NCBI RefSeq assembly: GCF_002813775.1
Contig: NZ_CP020370.1
Span: 2,319,501 to 2,383,500, forward strand
Origin: Candidatus Thiodictyon syntrophicum
GTDB lineage: Bacteria; Pseudomonadota; Gammaproteobacteria; Chromatiales; Chromatiaceae
Direction: 5' to 3'
DNA: 64,000 nt
Shown: in pieces, positions 18,413 to 29,400 of the stretch
Numbering within the stretch: position 1 is the first letter of the stretch
Layout of the letters: the number at the start of each line of letters is the position of its first letter
Notes under the pieces: generated by a model
Told to the model about the DNA's origin: nothing
Databases searched by the model: none
The model's input: the letters and a program-made list of their open reading frames with translations, nothing else
Position numbers and translations under genes: made by a program

Positions 18413-20857
18413 TCAGGGATGCTGTTGCAAGAACCGATCGATCTTGTGGAGTAACTTGGCGGGCTCCTCCGCGCCCGTCGCGATTTGCTGCTGAACCGTC
18501 GCCAACAACTGATTCGCGTCTTCGCTGCCGCGAAACGCCTGCAATTGCGTCAGGAGTTGATCCAGCCTAGCGAGGTCCTTTCGCTTCACTTGGTCCTCGA
18601 TGCGTTTGATCAACTTATTTGCCCGCGCCAACTGTTGTTCTCTGACCGGCAGGTCCGCGACGGCCAGCGCGGTCCCATCGAGCAGATCCTCCACTCGCCC
18701 GCGCAGGAAGTCCGCCCGCAAGGCCACACCGTCAGCGACTGGCGCCCGATCGAACCGGGGCTTGACTGCGAGCCAGGTCCGGCGCGCGGTCGCGATCCGC
18801 TGATCGAGCTGCTCTTCCTGCGTCGGCAGCTCTTTCATCACCTCGCGCGCTTGCGCGAGTGCCTGATGTCGCTCTTCGACGGCGGCGATGAGATCTGTCA
18901 GATTTGCGGTGTCCCGGGGTTGGCTCGCGGCCGGATTGCGGAGCTTAAGCACCAGCTCCGACGCCGGCTCGCCATGCCCGAGATTGCCGGCCGACGCCTG
19001 CGTCAACCTGTGATGCATCTTTTCGGCGCAATCGAGCGCCTCGGCCTGCGCCTCGTTGTAGAGCACCCGGGCCGACTCCCTGGCTTGGCCCGCATACCTC
19101 AGCAGTGTCGGCGCGTCCGTGTCCGTCGGCAACGGCGGGACGGTCGTGGGCTGACTACGCAGCTTGGCGTGCGCTTTGGCGCGGGACTCCAGGCGCTCTG
19201 CAAGCGTCTCCAGTGCGATGCGCCACTGGCCCTCCCACCCGGCCAGCGCCGCTTCCCATTCCTCTAGCGGCTTGCGCTGCTGCTGGTTGTCGTTCCCAGG
19301 GGCTTGCAATGGCTCGCGCCAATCGGCCGGGGTACCGGCGTCTACGCCGGTCGCGGCCGGGAGGCTGGCGAGCGCCTCGCAACGCTCCTTAATGGCGGTG
19401 AGCCAACGCTCGCACCGGTCGAGCTCGTGCTGCTGTTCCACCACCCTCGGCAGATCGGCAAGGATCGCCTGCGCCCCGGTACGTGTTCGCAACTCGCCCA
19501 GGAACTGGTCAGCCCGGGCGAGTTGCGTGCAGCAATCCGGGAGCGGGGCGCGAGACTGCAACCCATCGATCAAAGGTGCCATTTCCGCCTGCAACCGGGC
19601 CTGGCAAGCGCCGAGTCGGTCCAGCCGGTCCTTCCACCAGCCGTCGAAGCGTCGGCTACCGTCCAGGGTCTCGCAGAGTGTCCTCCTGGCGCTGTCGTAA
19701 CCTTCAGTCCAGTTCCTGAATTCATGCGCCGGATCGATGGCCGCCATGGCGAGTCGATCAATCTCGGGTGCGAGGCGCTCCGCCACCGCCTGGTTGGTCG
19801 CGGTGGTGTCCAAGAGCAGGTCGGCGACCTCCGTCCAGACTTGGCGCAATTCGCCCAATCGCTGGTCCCGCCAGGTCCGTGCCCGCTCCCGGAAGCCGCT
19901 GAGCAGGGCGTCGGCCTCGTTCAATGCTGCGACCCTGTCGGTCTGATCCCGGCTTTGGCGGAAGCGCACGTTGATGTCGGTGAAGGCGGTCTCGTCCGCG
20001 GGTCGACGCACCGCGGGCACCTTAACCTCTATCACCCATGAATAGAGCTGATCCAGGATATCACTCGGCGCACCGGCCGCGAGCGCCTCGGTTACAGGAG
20101 GGGAGGGCGGCGGCGGCGCCGCGGGTGAAGTCGTGGCTGCTGCCGATAACCCTGATGTGGCTGGAGCGGACGCGGCGGTCGGTCCTGACGGCGGCATACC
20201 CGTCGCCATCGGCGTGGCCTCGGACAGGATGCCCTGGACCTCGTCACGCAACCGCGCACAGGCGTCCGGATCCTCAGGGACGCCCGCGGCGAACCTGGCG
20301 CTGAAAAGTACATCGAATTCGTCTCGGCCCATGTTCTGCAACCGCGCCCGGTGCTCCAGTGCCTGCTGCAACACCACCACCAGGCCTTCAAGGCAGAGGG
20401 CTCGCCGGGACAGCGTATCCAGGGCAGACCGCGTCTGTCGTAAAACACCGGCATCGATCGAATCGATGCGCGCAGACTCGTCGATGGCAGCGAGGATGGC
20501 CGCCCGCTTACGCTCGATCTCCTGACCCAGGGGCAGGAATGGACCAACCGGGACTGGTGTCGATGCGGTCAGGCGTCTGCGGATGGACTGGCACAGATTG
20601 TCCACGGCACGAATCAAGCCAATTGCCTGATCCAGTCCGTCGAAGCGTTCCTTGATCGCCGCGAGTTCCGCGGCGCCGACCAGCAGCCCCGCCAGCCCCC
20701 GGCGTTTACGCTCGATCAGTGCCTTGAGCGCGTCGTACTCGCGCCGCCAGGTCACAGCCACCGCGGGTGCCTTGTCGCACGCGCCTCCGGACTCGCCCCA
20801 GCGCGTCAGCATCGCGTCAAGATCACTCAGTTGGCGCCGTCGCTCGGCGTTGAACAT
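18413..20857 (-). CDS. Large coiled-coil protein
   Basis: An 814-aa protein, almost entirely helical with many Arg, Gln, Glu and Leu in heptad-like spacing (RRRQLSDLDAMLTRWG, ERKRAAILAAIDE, EEQLDQRIATARRTW). A Pro/Ala/Thr-rich flexible linker at about residues 220-260 splits it into two coiled-coil halves. It has no signal peptide, membrane helix or catalytic motif. It is likely a scaffold or filament-associated protein between the GTPase pair downstream and the tubulin-like proteins upstream. ATG 20857 has GGAGAG just before it. A 93-bp gap separates it from the upstream gene. Confidence 0.6.
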   Translation of the reverse strand: MFNAERRRQLSDLDAMLTRWGESGGACDKAPAVAVTWRREYDALKALIERKRRGLAGLLVGAAELAAIKERFDGLDQAIGLIRAVDNLCQSIRRRLTASTPVPVGPFLPLGQEIERKRAAILAAIDESARIDSIDAGVLRQTRSALDTLSRRALCLEGLVVVLQQALEHRARLQNMGRDEFDVLFSARFAAGVPEDPDACARLRDEVQGILSEATPMATGMPPSGPTAASAPATSGLSAAATTSPAAPPPPSPPVTEALAAGAPSDILDQLYSWVIEVKVPAVRRPADETAFTDINVRFRQSRDQTDRVAALNEADALLSGFRERARTWRDQRLGELRQVWTEVADLLLDTTATNQAVAERLAPEIDRLAMAAIDPAHEFRNWTEGYDSARRTLCETLDGSRRFDGWWKDRLDRLGACQARLQAEMAPLIDGLQSRAPLPDCCTQLARADQFLGELRTRTGAQAILADLPRVVEQQHELDRCERWLTAIKERCEALASLPAATGVDAGTPADWREPLQAPGNDNQQQRKPLEEWEAALAGWEGQWRIALETLAERLESRAKAHAKLRSQPTTVPPLPTDTDAPTLLRYAGQARESARVLYNEAQAEALDCAEKMHHRLTQASAGNLGHGEPASELVLKLRNPAASQPRDTANLTDLIAAVEERHQALAQAREVMKELPTQEEQLDQRIATARRTWLAVKPRFDRAPVADGVALRADFLRGRVEDLLDGTALAVADLPVREQQLARANKLIKRIEDQVKRKDLARLDQLLTQLQAFRGSEDANQLLATVQQQIATGAEEPAKLLHKIDRFLQQHP

Positions 20858-20950
20858 CGCGCTCTCCTCATCTCATGGTTCCGACCTTCATCACCGAACG
20901 GGGTACCGGACCCATCGACATCACGGGCAGCGGCACCGTCACCGGCACGG

Positions 20951-23938
20951 TCATACGTACTGCTCGATCAGCTCCAAGGCGTCCCGCCGACGCGGCAGCT
21001 CATCCGGGTTGTCCGCGAGGGCCGCCGGGGACCGCGTGCAGCGTTCGCAGCCGTCGTCGCTCGCGCAGGGACAGGCCGCCAGCCAGCCGCGGGCGCGTGC
21101 CAGCAGGTTCAATAGCAACGCATTGTCGTCCTCCAGCGCCTCGATCAAGCCAATGCCGCCCGGGAACAGATCGACGATGGCGATGCCGGACACTTTGGTA
21201 CTGCCAATGGTCTCGCCGAGCACCGGCACCGCGTCGAGTGCATCCGCCTCCGCACCGATATGCACCGGCAGCATATGCCGCAACACCTGGGCCAGGGATA
21301 TGAGTCCCAGACGCGCGGCGTCCGGCAACCGCAACACCAGTGCCCGCGTACGGAAGCGCTGGGAGATCGGCATCCGGTACCAGGTGATATCATCGACCGA
21401 GCCGGTGCCCGTGGTGAGGTTCGGAACCACCCGCCGCACCCCGTGGATCACCTCCAGATAGGTCGCAGCGACCGCAACACGTTCCAGCGAGCCCTTGTCG
21501 GTTTGGCCCCGGCCGAAGCTGACGGCACGACCGGTGGCCTCGATCTCGCGCAGGAGCGGTTTACGGATGCGCCAGGTCAAGGCAAAGCGGTCATCCTTCT
21601 CACACTCCAGCCATCCCAAATCGATGATCTTATCTAGATTCTGCCACTCGCGCACGCGATACCGCTGGCCCCGATACATGAACGCGCGTAGCGGGTAGGC
21701 CAGGATGGTCAGCCGCTCCGGGTCGATGCGCAGACGCACACCCCGGTCCGGCCCGCTGTCCGTGGCCTCACGCACCTCGATGAGGTTGGTGCCGATGGTA
21801 TCCAGCGGGCGGGCCTCATCGGTCGGAATCCGGTTCGTCTGGTACTCTACCTCCACCTGCAAGCGGTCGCGCGCGTCAAGGAAACGCACCGCTCGCCGAC
21901 GCACCCTCTCCTTCGCCACCAGGTCATCCAGCGTCCGCTCGACGACGTCCTCGCGCCACAGGAAGGTGTTGAGTAAACCCTGCCCAGTATCTGGCATTTC
22001 GTTCAGCGCCAACAACAGATGTCGTTCCACGATCGCTGGATGCGCCTCCGCGCCAACCAACCGGCGCGCGGCATCGAAGCCGACCCGCCCGGAGCCGGTG
22101 TCGCCCAGTTGGGTGAGCAGGAAGTCGGCGTAGGGGTTGGCGGACCGCTGCAGGCCGACGTGGAAAGGGCCACTGCCGCCGACGCGCAGGCCTCCGCAGC
22201 AGACCATCTCCAGTAACGCGAGCAGATCCCGATCGCCGATCTCGGCCAGCCAGGCGAGGGCCCGTTCTCCCGACGGGACCAATCGGCCAGCGCCGTCCGC
22301 GGCAAGCACTTCCCGCACCTCACGTACCTCGGGCTCACTGACCGTCGGCGGTACCGTGACAGCGGTCGGCCAACCCTCCTCGACCGACACCAGCGTCGCG
22401 ACCAGTACCGGAAAGCGCACGCGCTCGCGCAACCGCGCAGCACTCGCGAGATCGCCGAAAAAACGTTGGTGGCTGGTCAGCCGGTGCAATTGCACCGGAT
22501 GCGCAAACGACCGGGGCACCAGCACCTCAGCGTTCGCACCGAATCGTGTCGGCAACAGGCGCTTGACGAACCGCGAGGCCTGATCGTCGCCCTGAAAGGC
22601 GCTGCGCACAAAGGCCAGCACCCTCACATCTTCGCGCCCGCGGGCATCCACCAGACGGTGCAGCCGGCGCGAGACGGCCCACATGTTGGCCCCAAGTACG
22701 CCGGTGTATTCATGCACCTGCCACCAGGCGATCATGCCGATGCGGCGCAAGGTGGCGGGGTCCCTGAGCATGGGCAACAGCAGGTCCGACAAGGCATTGG
22801 CATCGACGATCCACAGACTGGTCTGGCGCAGCTGCTCCAGCCGGCTGGTCACCACCGCCACCGCGTTCGGGCGGCCCAGCGCCCGCATGGCCTCCTCGAG
22901 CGCCGCCGCGAGCACGTCCGCGCCGTCGGCACAGACCACGAGCGTGGTCACATGCAGGCGCTCGTCCAGCAACAGCGCGCCCAGGGCAATGCCCTCGGCC
23001 TGGCCGCACAGGTCTGGCGCGTATACAACGCGCGCCAGGCCATCGCCGGGCACCGGGTTCAGCAGCGCGGCCAAGGCCTCGATCAGTTGTGGCGCCCCGC
23101 CGCCGAGACCGGCGCGCTCCAGCCGCCGGGCGAGTTCGCCCACGCCGGCACCGCGCGGGGCAGGCCAGGGGGGGCTGGCGGGGAGACGGATCAGCGTCTC
23201 CAGATCGACCCCGCGCCGCCGCAGCGCCGCCGGCCAGTCCAGCGGCTGGGGCGGTGGAGCGGGCGGCGGCTCGCTCGCGGTCTCGGGCCTCAGGGCAGTC
23301 CGCTGCGGGCCGCTGAGGGCCACCATCACCAGCGCGATCATGACCGTGCCGAGGCTGGCCCAGAGCGCGGCGGGATAACCCTGCGGTCCGCCGCCGAGCG
23401 CGCCGCTGGTCCATGCCAGCACGGCCCACAGTGGAAACGCCAGCAGCAGCACCCAAAGCCGCGACCAGCGTTCGCCGGCACCGTCGATAGAACTGCCGAT
23501 GGAACCGGCAAGCCAACGCGCCTCGGCGTCTCGCGCTGGCGCGCCCGGGCCGCCGCGCCACCACCCCCAAGCCACCAGGAACGCAAAGACACCGAAGGGG
23601 ATGGCCAGGGCGAGGAGAAACAGCTTGATGTCCCCCGCGCCGGCCGCGTTGCCGAAACCGGTGCGGTCGAAAAACCGGGGCCACCCCAGCGGCCAAAACC
23701 CGACGGGCAACCAATCGGCGAGGTAGCACAAAGGTAGCAGGACAAGCCAGCACCCACTCGTCCACAGCACCACGCTGGCCCACAGGGGTCCGGTGTCGCG
23801 ATTGCGCTCCCGCCCCTGGGCCAGCCGGTCAACGATACCGGCGATCCCCTGCGTTGCCCCCAGCAGAAACCATGCAATCCAGAACACATAGTCACTCGCC
23901 AATTGCAACAGCAGCAGCAACAGATCAAGCACCTTCAT
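20951..23938 (-). CDS. Membrane-anchored MrfA-like helicase homologue, catalytically dead, with MZB domain
   Basis: A 995-aa protein. Residues 1-205 hold four or five membrane helices (LLLLLLQLASDYVFWIAW and others). Residues 285-560 look like a decayed SF2 helicase core. The landmark IAWWQVHEYTGVLGANMW (403-420) aligns with the motif II region of MrfA/YprA-type helicases (DExH, then YRGVFGSH), but the DE is gone and no Walker A is present. Residues 720-800 carry the MrfA-type AFMYRGQRYRVREW strand pair. The C-terminus has the DUF1998/MZB zinc-binding domain: GGIGLIEAL, then Cys956, Cys958, Cys964, Cys967. MrfA helicases act on DNA in mitomycin repair; this membrane-bound copy cannot be an active helicase. 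Its start overlaps the upstream stop as ATGA. Confidence 0.75.
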   Translation of the reverse strand: MKVLDLLLLLLQLASDYVFWIAWFLLGATQGIAGIVDRLAQGRERNRDTGPLWASVVLWTSGCWLVLLPLCYLADWLPVGFWPLGWPRFFDRTGFGNAAGAGDIKLFLLALAIPFGVFAFLVAWGWWRGGPGAPARDAEARWLAGSIGSSIDGAGERWSRLWVLLLAFPLWAVLAWTSGALGGGPQGYPAALWASLGTVMIALVMVALSGPQRTALRPETASEPPPAPPPQPLDWPAALRRRGVDLETLIRLPASPPWPAPRGAGVGELARRLERAGLGGGAPQLIEALAALLNPVPGDGLARVVYAPDLCGQAEGIALGALLLDERLHVTTLVVCADGADVLAAALEEAMRALGRPNAVAVVTSRLEQLRQTSLWIVDANALSDLLLPMLRDPATLRRIGMIAWWQVHEYTGVLGANMWAVSRRLHRLVDARGREDVRVLAFVRSAFQGDDQASRFVKRLLPTRFGANAEVLVPRSFAHPVQLHRLTSHQRFFGDLASAARLRERVRFPVLVATLVSVEEGWPTAVTVPPTVSEPEVREVREVLAADGAGRLVPSGERALAWLAEIGDRDLLALLEMVCCGGLRVGGSGPFHVGLQRSANPYADFLLTQLGDTGSGRVGFDAARRLVGAEAHPAIVERHLLLALNEMPDTGQGLLNTFLWREDVVERTLDDLVAKERVRRRAVRFLDARDRLQVEVEYQTNRIPTDEARPLDTIGTNLIEVREATDSGPDRGVRLRIDPERLTILAYPLRAFMYRGQRYRVREWQNLDKIIDLGWLECEKDDRFALTWRIRKPLLREIEATGRAVSFGRGQTDKGSLERVAVAATYLEVIHGVRRVVPNLTTGTGSVDDITWYRMPISQRFRTRALVLRLPDAARLGLISLAQVLRHMLPVHIGAEADALDAVPVLGETIGSTKVSGIAIVDLFPGGIGLIEALEDDNALLLNLLARARGWLAACPCASDDGCERCTRSPAALADNPDELPRRRDALELIEQYV

Positions 23939-26412
23939 TTGCCAACCCCGAGGGCGCCCCGCTTGACGCCGAGCAGCACCTTGATCAGATAGGCACGGGA
24001 GCCGTCCACGCCGGGCAGGATGTTGGCCTCGTCCAGGCCCTGATCGATCAGATAGAGCCTGAGTTCCGGGTCTTGATGCCAGACCCCGGGCATCAGGCAA
24101 TACTGCGCCAGTGGTGGAACGCCTTCCTGTGTCCGCCAGGTGAACGCGGTCTCGAATTTCCCCGAGGCCGTCCAGTCCGCGATATCCCTAATGAACTCGG
24201 CCGCCTGACGCCGCCGCTGCTCGGCCTCCGCCAGTCCGCTGTCGCGATTGCGCACGCGGGCCTCATAATCGGCACTGAGGTCGGCGATGAAGCGGAACGG
24301 ATTCAGAAACGCGTCGCTGTAGCGCTCGTCCCAATCGACGAAGGGTTCCTTCTCGCCCTGCGCGGTGCGGAAGTGGCCCTCGCCGACGGGATTGAGATCG
24401 AGCACGGTTTGGAGATCCTTGAGGCGTTTATGCTGGCGTCGGATACCGGTCACCTCGTCGGAGGTCGGGGCGTAGTCCGACGGCAGATTCCGGTCGTCGA
24501 GCGCGACCCCCTGCCAGCGCAGGAAGTTGCGCAGTTGCTCGCGCAGCCAGTGCAGTTCCCGACGGCGCTCCTGCAGGCGGGCCAGCACCCGGATCAGTTC
24601 CCGCGTCGCCTCGGAGCGGACAATGAGCTTCAGCTCATCGGTCGCACTGGCGACCAGCCCCCGCACAGTCGCGCGAATCTCGCCGCGGTGGCCGAGCAGC
24701 GAACGCAGCGCCGCTACCAGGCGACCCTGCTGCGGGTGCGCGAACGTCAGCTCGGTCCGCTGCACCCGTGACGCCAGCCGCCCCTGGGCCAGGAACTGCC
24801 CAGCCGCGGCCAGCAGCAGCCACAGTATCGGGCCAACCACCAGGATGTTGGCGAGGTCGGGTGGCACGCCGTACCCGCGCGAAAAATCGATAGCGATCGG
24901 CAACAACCCCAGGGTCAACAGCCCGGCGAACATCCACCACCAACCCTTCCGACGCATCTTCTCGGGTTCCAGACGCAGCTCGCGGTAGTGGATATAGCGC
25001 TTGTGCAGCGGCGCGAGGCGGGCGTTCAACGCGCGCAGTGCCTCCGACCAGCGCCCCTGGTCCTGGTTGCTCGCCTGGCGCGGACTGCCGGGTTCAGCGC
25101 CCAGTTGAGTGCCGGCACCCTCGATCGCGGCGATCACGGCGGACAGGGAGGCCGGGCGCTCCGGATGGTGCAGGGCCGCGACGACCGCTGCCGGGATGCG
25201 TTGTCCCAATGGCGTCAGGTGGTCGCGGTAGATCTCCCGCAGGCTCTCGTCCGCAAGCTTGCCGATACTTCCATCGACGCGCGCAAGCTCCTCCTCCAGA
25301 CGCTCGGCGGCCCACCTCAGCCAATCCCGGTTGCGGAAGTCCCGCTCGCGCAACCGCCGCTCGAGCGCGAGCAGCTCGTCATCGGCCAGACCACGGAAGC
25401 GCTCGGCATGCACCAGCCCGTCGAGGGCCGCGGGCCGGAAGCCGTCCAGGGCTTCGAGCAGCGGTGCCGGCTCGACAGCCGTACTGTCGTCCGGGTTTCC
25501 TGCCAGGTGATCGAGCCATTGGATGGCAAAACAGGCGGCCGCGAGTCGGCACAACAGCACCGCGTTCCAGTCGGCGATGCGCACGCCAAAGGTCGCGACG
25601 GGACTTTCCCGCCCATCCGCCTGGAACAACGGTTGCAGTCGGTCGCCCCCGCGCTGCGCCTCGAACAGCAGCAACTCCAGGAACGCGCTCGCCTCGTCGG
25701 CGCGGGCCTGCCTGTCCCGAACGCCCGCGGTGGTCTGCCCGTCGCTGAGGTAGATCCGATCGCAGCCCAGTCGACCCTCGGCGGTGCGCCTTTCCCAATG
25801 CTCGACGAAGCCGCCGAGCGCCTCCCGCACCCCAAGTCCAGTGTCTGCGCGGTAGTTCGTGAAGTCCAGGATCAGAATGAAGCCGAGCCGCCGACCGGTC
25901 CCAAGGCCGCTCGCGAACACCTCCATCGGTTCCAACCGATCGAGCAGCTCGCTGAACAGCAGCTTTAGAAAACCGATCGTATCCAGGCTGTCGCAGCGGG
26001 CCACGGCGACCAGATCCAGACCCGGCAGGGTACCCTGGGCACCTGCGTTGGCGGATACCGCCATCAGTTCGTTCACGATCCCGGCAAGCCGGTCCACCGG
26101 TGGCTTGTCGCCGGCCGCCGGTCTCAGCACATCGATCTGCGCGAACACGTCGCGCAGCGTCTCGCTACCCCCCTCCCGTCCCCAATCCGCTGCCGACGGT
26201 GCGTGCGGGCCGCCACGATCGATCAGGGCCAGTGCGAGATCCCGGCGGCGGCCGTTCGTGCCGGCAGGCCCCGACACGCGCCGCTCCAGCACGCCGCGCA
26301 GGGCTGAATGCTCCAACACCCGCCGCAGTACGTCCGCGCCGAAGGCGCCCTCGCCGATCAGCAGGGTTGGGCGGGACGGGGGCAGCCGTTGCGAAGCCTT
26401 TGTGTCCGTCAC
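23935..26412 (-). CDS. Divergent tubulin-like protein with two membrane helices
   Basis: An 825-aa protein. The N-terminus TLLIGEGAFGADVLRRVLE (residues 15-33) matches in position and pattern the nucleotide-binding first loop of the tubulin-like protein encoded just upstream (FIGLGGVGSRIVDRI). A further segment around residues 150-185 corresponds to the middle sheet, but the GGTGSG signature is not kept (ASGLGTGRRLG may be its relic). Two membrane helices lie near residues 488-540 (GLLTLGLLPIAIDF, ILVVGPILWLLLAAAG), followed by a helical C-terminal half. I infer a paralogue adapted as a membrane partner of the tubulin-like protein. It starts with GTG at 26412, supported by a strong ribosome site. 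Confidence 0.55.
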   Translation of the reverse strand: MTDTKASQRLPPSRPTLLIGEGAFGADVLRRVLEHSALRGVLERRVSGPAGTNGRRRDLALALIDRGGPHAPSAADWGREGGSETLRDVFAQIDVLRPAAGDKPPVDRLAGIVNELMAVSANAGAQGTLPGLDLVAVARCDSLDTIGFLKLLFSELLDRLEPMEVFASGLGTGRRLGFILILDFTNYRADTGLGVREALGGFVEHWERRTAEGRLGCDRIYLSDGQTTAGVRDRQARADEASAFLELLLFEAQRGGDRLQPLFQADGRESPVATFGVRIADWNAVLLCRLAAACFAIQWLDHLAGNPDDSTAVEPAPLLEALDGFRPAALDGLVHAERFRGLADDELLALERRLRERDFRNRDWLRWAAERLEEELARVDGSIGKLADESLREIYRDHLTPLGQRIPAAVVAALHHPERPASLSAVIAAIEGAGTQLGAEPGSPRQASNQDQGRWSEALRALNARLAPLHKRYIHYRELRLEPEKMRRKGWWWMFAGLLTLGLLPIAIDFSRGYGVPPDLANILVVGPILWLLLAAAGQFLAQGRLASRVQRTELTFAHPQQGRLVAALRSLLGHRGEIRATVRGLVASATDELKLIVRSEATRELIRVLARLQERRRELHWLREQLRNFLRWQGVALDDRNLPSDYAPTSDEVTGIRRQHKRLKDLQTVLDLNPVGEGHFRTAQGEKEPFVDWDERYSDAFLNPFRFIADLSADYEARVRNRDSGLAEAEQRRRQAAEFIRDIADWTASGKFETAFTWRTQEGVPPLAQYCLMPGVWHQDPELRLYLIDQGLDEANILPGVDGSRAYLIKVLLGVKRGALGVGK

Positions 26413-26418
26413 ATCGGG

Positions 26419-26427
26419 ACCTCCCTC
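26419..26427 (-). promoter_or_regulatory. Strong ribosome binding site fixing a GTG start
   Basis: GAGGGAGGT ends 6 nt before the GTG at 26410-26412. There is no in-frame ATG nearby, so this fixes the start of the membrane tubulin-like gene. Confidence 0.75.
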
Positions 26428-26454
26428 AGCTGAGCGGGCATTCGGTGACCATGC

Positions 26455-29400
26455 CTAGAAACCCAGGCTCTCAAACGGGTCGGCCGCCGCCGAGGGCGCC
26501 GTGCGCGGCTCGAATTCCCGCTCCAACAATGCCTTGACCGTCGCAAAGATCGGTTTGTCCAGGGCATCGTCGGGCGTTGTCCGGCCCTGATCCTCGCGCA
26601 GCTCGATGCCTACCAGGTAGTTCTGCACCACGTCCCGGAGCTGCCCGCGCCGCTCGCGTACCGTGTCCTCACCCAGCTCGCGAAACCGTGCCGTGACCGC
26701 CTCTTCCAGGATCTGTACCAGATTCGGCTTGCGGTGATACTCGCCCAGGCGGTAAAGCGCCGTCGAGAGATTCCGCCCGAGTTGCTGGCGGCCGGTACCC
26801 GGGGTCTGCCAGAGCCAGTCGCCCCCGTCGCGCCGGATCACGCCGCTGACCAGGCCCTCGGCGAGCTTGAGCAGTGCCCAACCCACGGTCACGCGCGACT
26901 TGCGCGGGTTGAGGTTCGGCAGCGCCTTCTCCCACTTGTAGGCGGTGTGCAGGTTGTAGCTGCGCCGTTCGTCCGCGGCCGTGCGCAGATAGGCCGCCTC
27001 CATCTCGTTGACCACCGGATCGAAGTAGTAGGCCGGGATCGGCGACTCCACGTCATGCACGATCATCAGCCGCGGTTCGTGCCAGCGATCCACCTTGACC
27101 TGCCGGCCACCCGCCGAAAGTACGTCGGTCACCCGCCGCACGAACGCCTCTTGGGCGCTGGAGTCGCCCCCGGCCTGGTGCCCGAGGATCAACTGGCGCG
27201 TGCGATTGACCTTGACGCCATCGTCGAAGGCCGACGCCTCCGCCGAGCTGACCCGGGCGAATACCCCCGCCAGTTGCGCCAGCGCAAGAAACTTCTGCCG
27301 CTCGTATTCGCTGACCTCGCCATCTTCGATGGTATCGTCGGGGTCCTTGCCGCGGCCGAGCTGCAGCCGTGCCTCCAGTTCCAGGCCGCGCATCAGGTCC
27401 AGGCCGGGGCCGGTCTCGTCGCCGACGATCCGCGGGGCCAACCGGGAGCGACCGAGCTCGACCAACCGCCGCCGCAGATCCGCGACCAGCCGGTCGATAC
27501 CCTTCTCCCGCACCCGGCCCTCGGCATCCACCTCCGGTTTCAGGGCGGAGGCGATAGTCTGGCTCAGGGTCTTGCGATCAAAGGTGCCGAGGTAGGCCGC
27601 GCCATCGACGAACAAATGATGGTAGGCGCGGTCCCACAACCGCGTGCGCGGCTCCTCCAGGGTCTGCAGCACCTCAATGCTCAGCGCGTACCGCGGCTCG
27701 ATCACGGCCTCGCCGCTGCGATAGCGCTCCGCCTCCCGCTCCAGCTCCGAGACCAGCGCGTCCATGCGGGTTGCCAGCCGGGCGTATTGCCGTGCGCGCG
27801 TATCCAGATAGGCTTGCAGCGCCCGCAGTTGGCGTAATGCCACCTCCGCGTCCAATACCTTGGGTGCTGCCGATGCCGCGCGCCGGTAGCCCTCATAGGC
27901 CTCGTCACGGGCCTCGAGGAAGGCCTGGTCCTTGCTGAAGATGGAACGTTTTTGCGCCTCGGCCTTTTGTTTGTCGAACAGCTCCCGTTCCAGGCGGTCC
28001 AGGACCGCCGGATTGCCGATGTCGCGCTGCTGGGCGGCCTTGAGCTCCTGCTCGCGTTGCGGCAGCCAGCGCGTGGTCAGGCGCTCCAGCAGGCGCAGGA
28101 CCAAGAAGCGTTCGGCCACCGGGTCCAGTTGCAGCCGGGCGATCGGCTCGCCTTCCTCGGCCTCCATGAGCAGGCCACGCAGGCCCTCGTCCACCGCCGC
28201 GCGGGCCGCCCGCACGTCCTCCTTGAGCCGGTCGATGTAGTCGGCATACTGGCTCACCGCCTCGGCCGGATAGTTGAAGGCGCGCTGGCTGATCGATACG
28301 CGGTTCATCAGCGTGCGGCGGCTCTCCTGCAGCGCGGTCTCGACGCGGTCGATCGTGGACGGCAGCCGCACCGGGTCGCCGTTCTCATCCCGGCCGCTGA
28401 TCCGACCGTCGTCGATGTCCTGCACCATCTGCGCCCAGATGCCGTCCGGCAATTCTTCCTTTTCGTCCTGGCGCGCCAGCTCTTGCACCGAGGTGATGAA
28501 CGCCTGATTGATCTCGCGCTCCCGCGACTGCTCGGACAGGCGCAGAAAGCGCGGGTCGGAATAGTTCACGGCCAGCCGGGCCAGGGCCCGCGCGCGATCG
28601 TTATCGGGCGCGCGCGGATCGATGCCGAAGGTGATCAGGCTGCGAATACCCTCGGCGGCGAACCGCAGCGCGCAGTACTCCAGCAGGTCGCGCGCGGGCA
28701 GATGCATCACGACGGCACCGAAGGCGCCGAAGTTCTTGGAATAGCCGAGCCCGACATCGCGCAACTCGCCGGGAAAGCGGGTGAGCGATTCCAGGTTCTT
28801 CTCGTAATTGTCCAACTCGCTCGCCAGGTTGTCGATCAGCGGCGTGAAGGTCTGCAAATAAGCGCCGTCGCCGATGGCCGCCTCCACGTCCGGCAGGTTG
28901 ATGTGGGCCGGGCGGTCAAACAGGAACGACAGGAAGAAGGGCCGGCCGTGGACCATCGTTACGTCGTCCTCCGAGGTCGCGAGGCGGGTGGTGTCGTCGC
29001 GCAAGTAGGGGTAGGGTTCCGCCCGGCGACCGCCGCGTTTGACCTGATCGTAATCGAGTTTGTTGAGATGCTCGATCTCCTTCAGCGCCGCGTAGGCATT
29101 GGCATGGATGTCCGCGTGCAGCTCCGGGCCGACCTTATCCAGCATCAGCGTCGACAGCAGCAGATTGCCGATCACCCGCGGTTGCCATTGGCGCTCGCGG
29201 ATGACCGCGTCCACCAGGTACGCGGCGGACAGAAAACTGCCGGAGCCGGTTCCGCCGGCGAGGGTGCAGAACAGATAGATGTTGAACTTGGGCGGCGTGG
29301 ACTGCCGCCAGGTATTGCCGGGGGCGAGGCTGGCCGCGACCAGCTCCTTCAGGCGCTGGCGGATGGTCGGCGAGTGGTAATAGAAGCCGAGCCGGGACTC

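Noticed and set aside
20951-23938. Active DNA helicase of a defence system such as DISARM
   Set aside because: Motif I and the DExH box are missing, and the protein is membrane-anchored; no methyltransferase or other DISARM gene is nearby.
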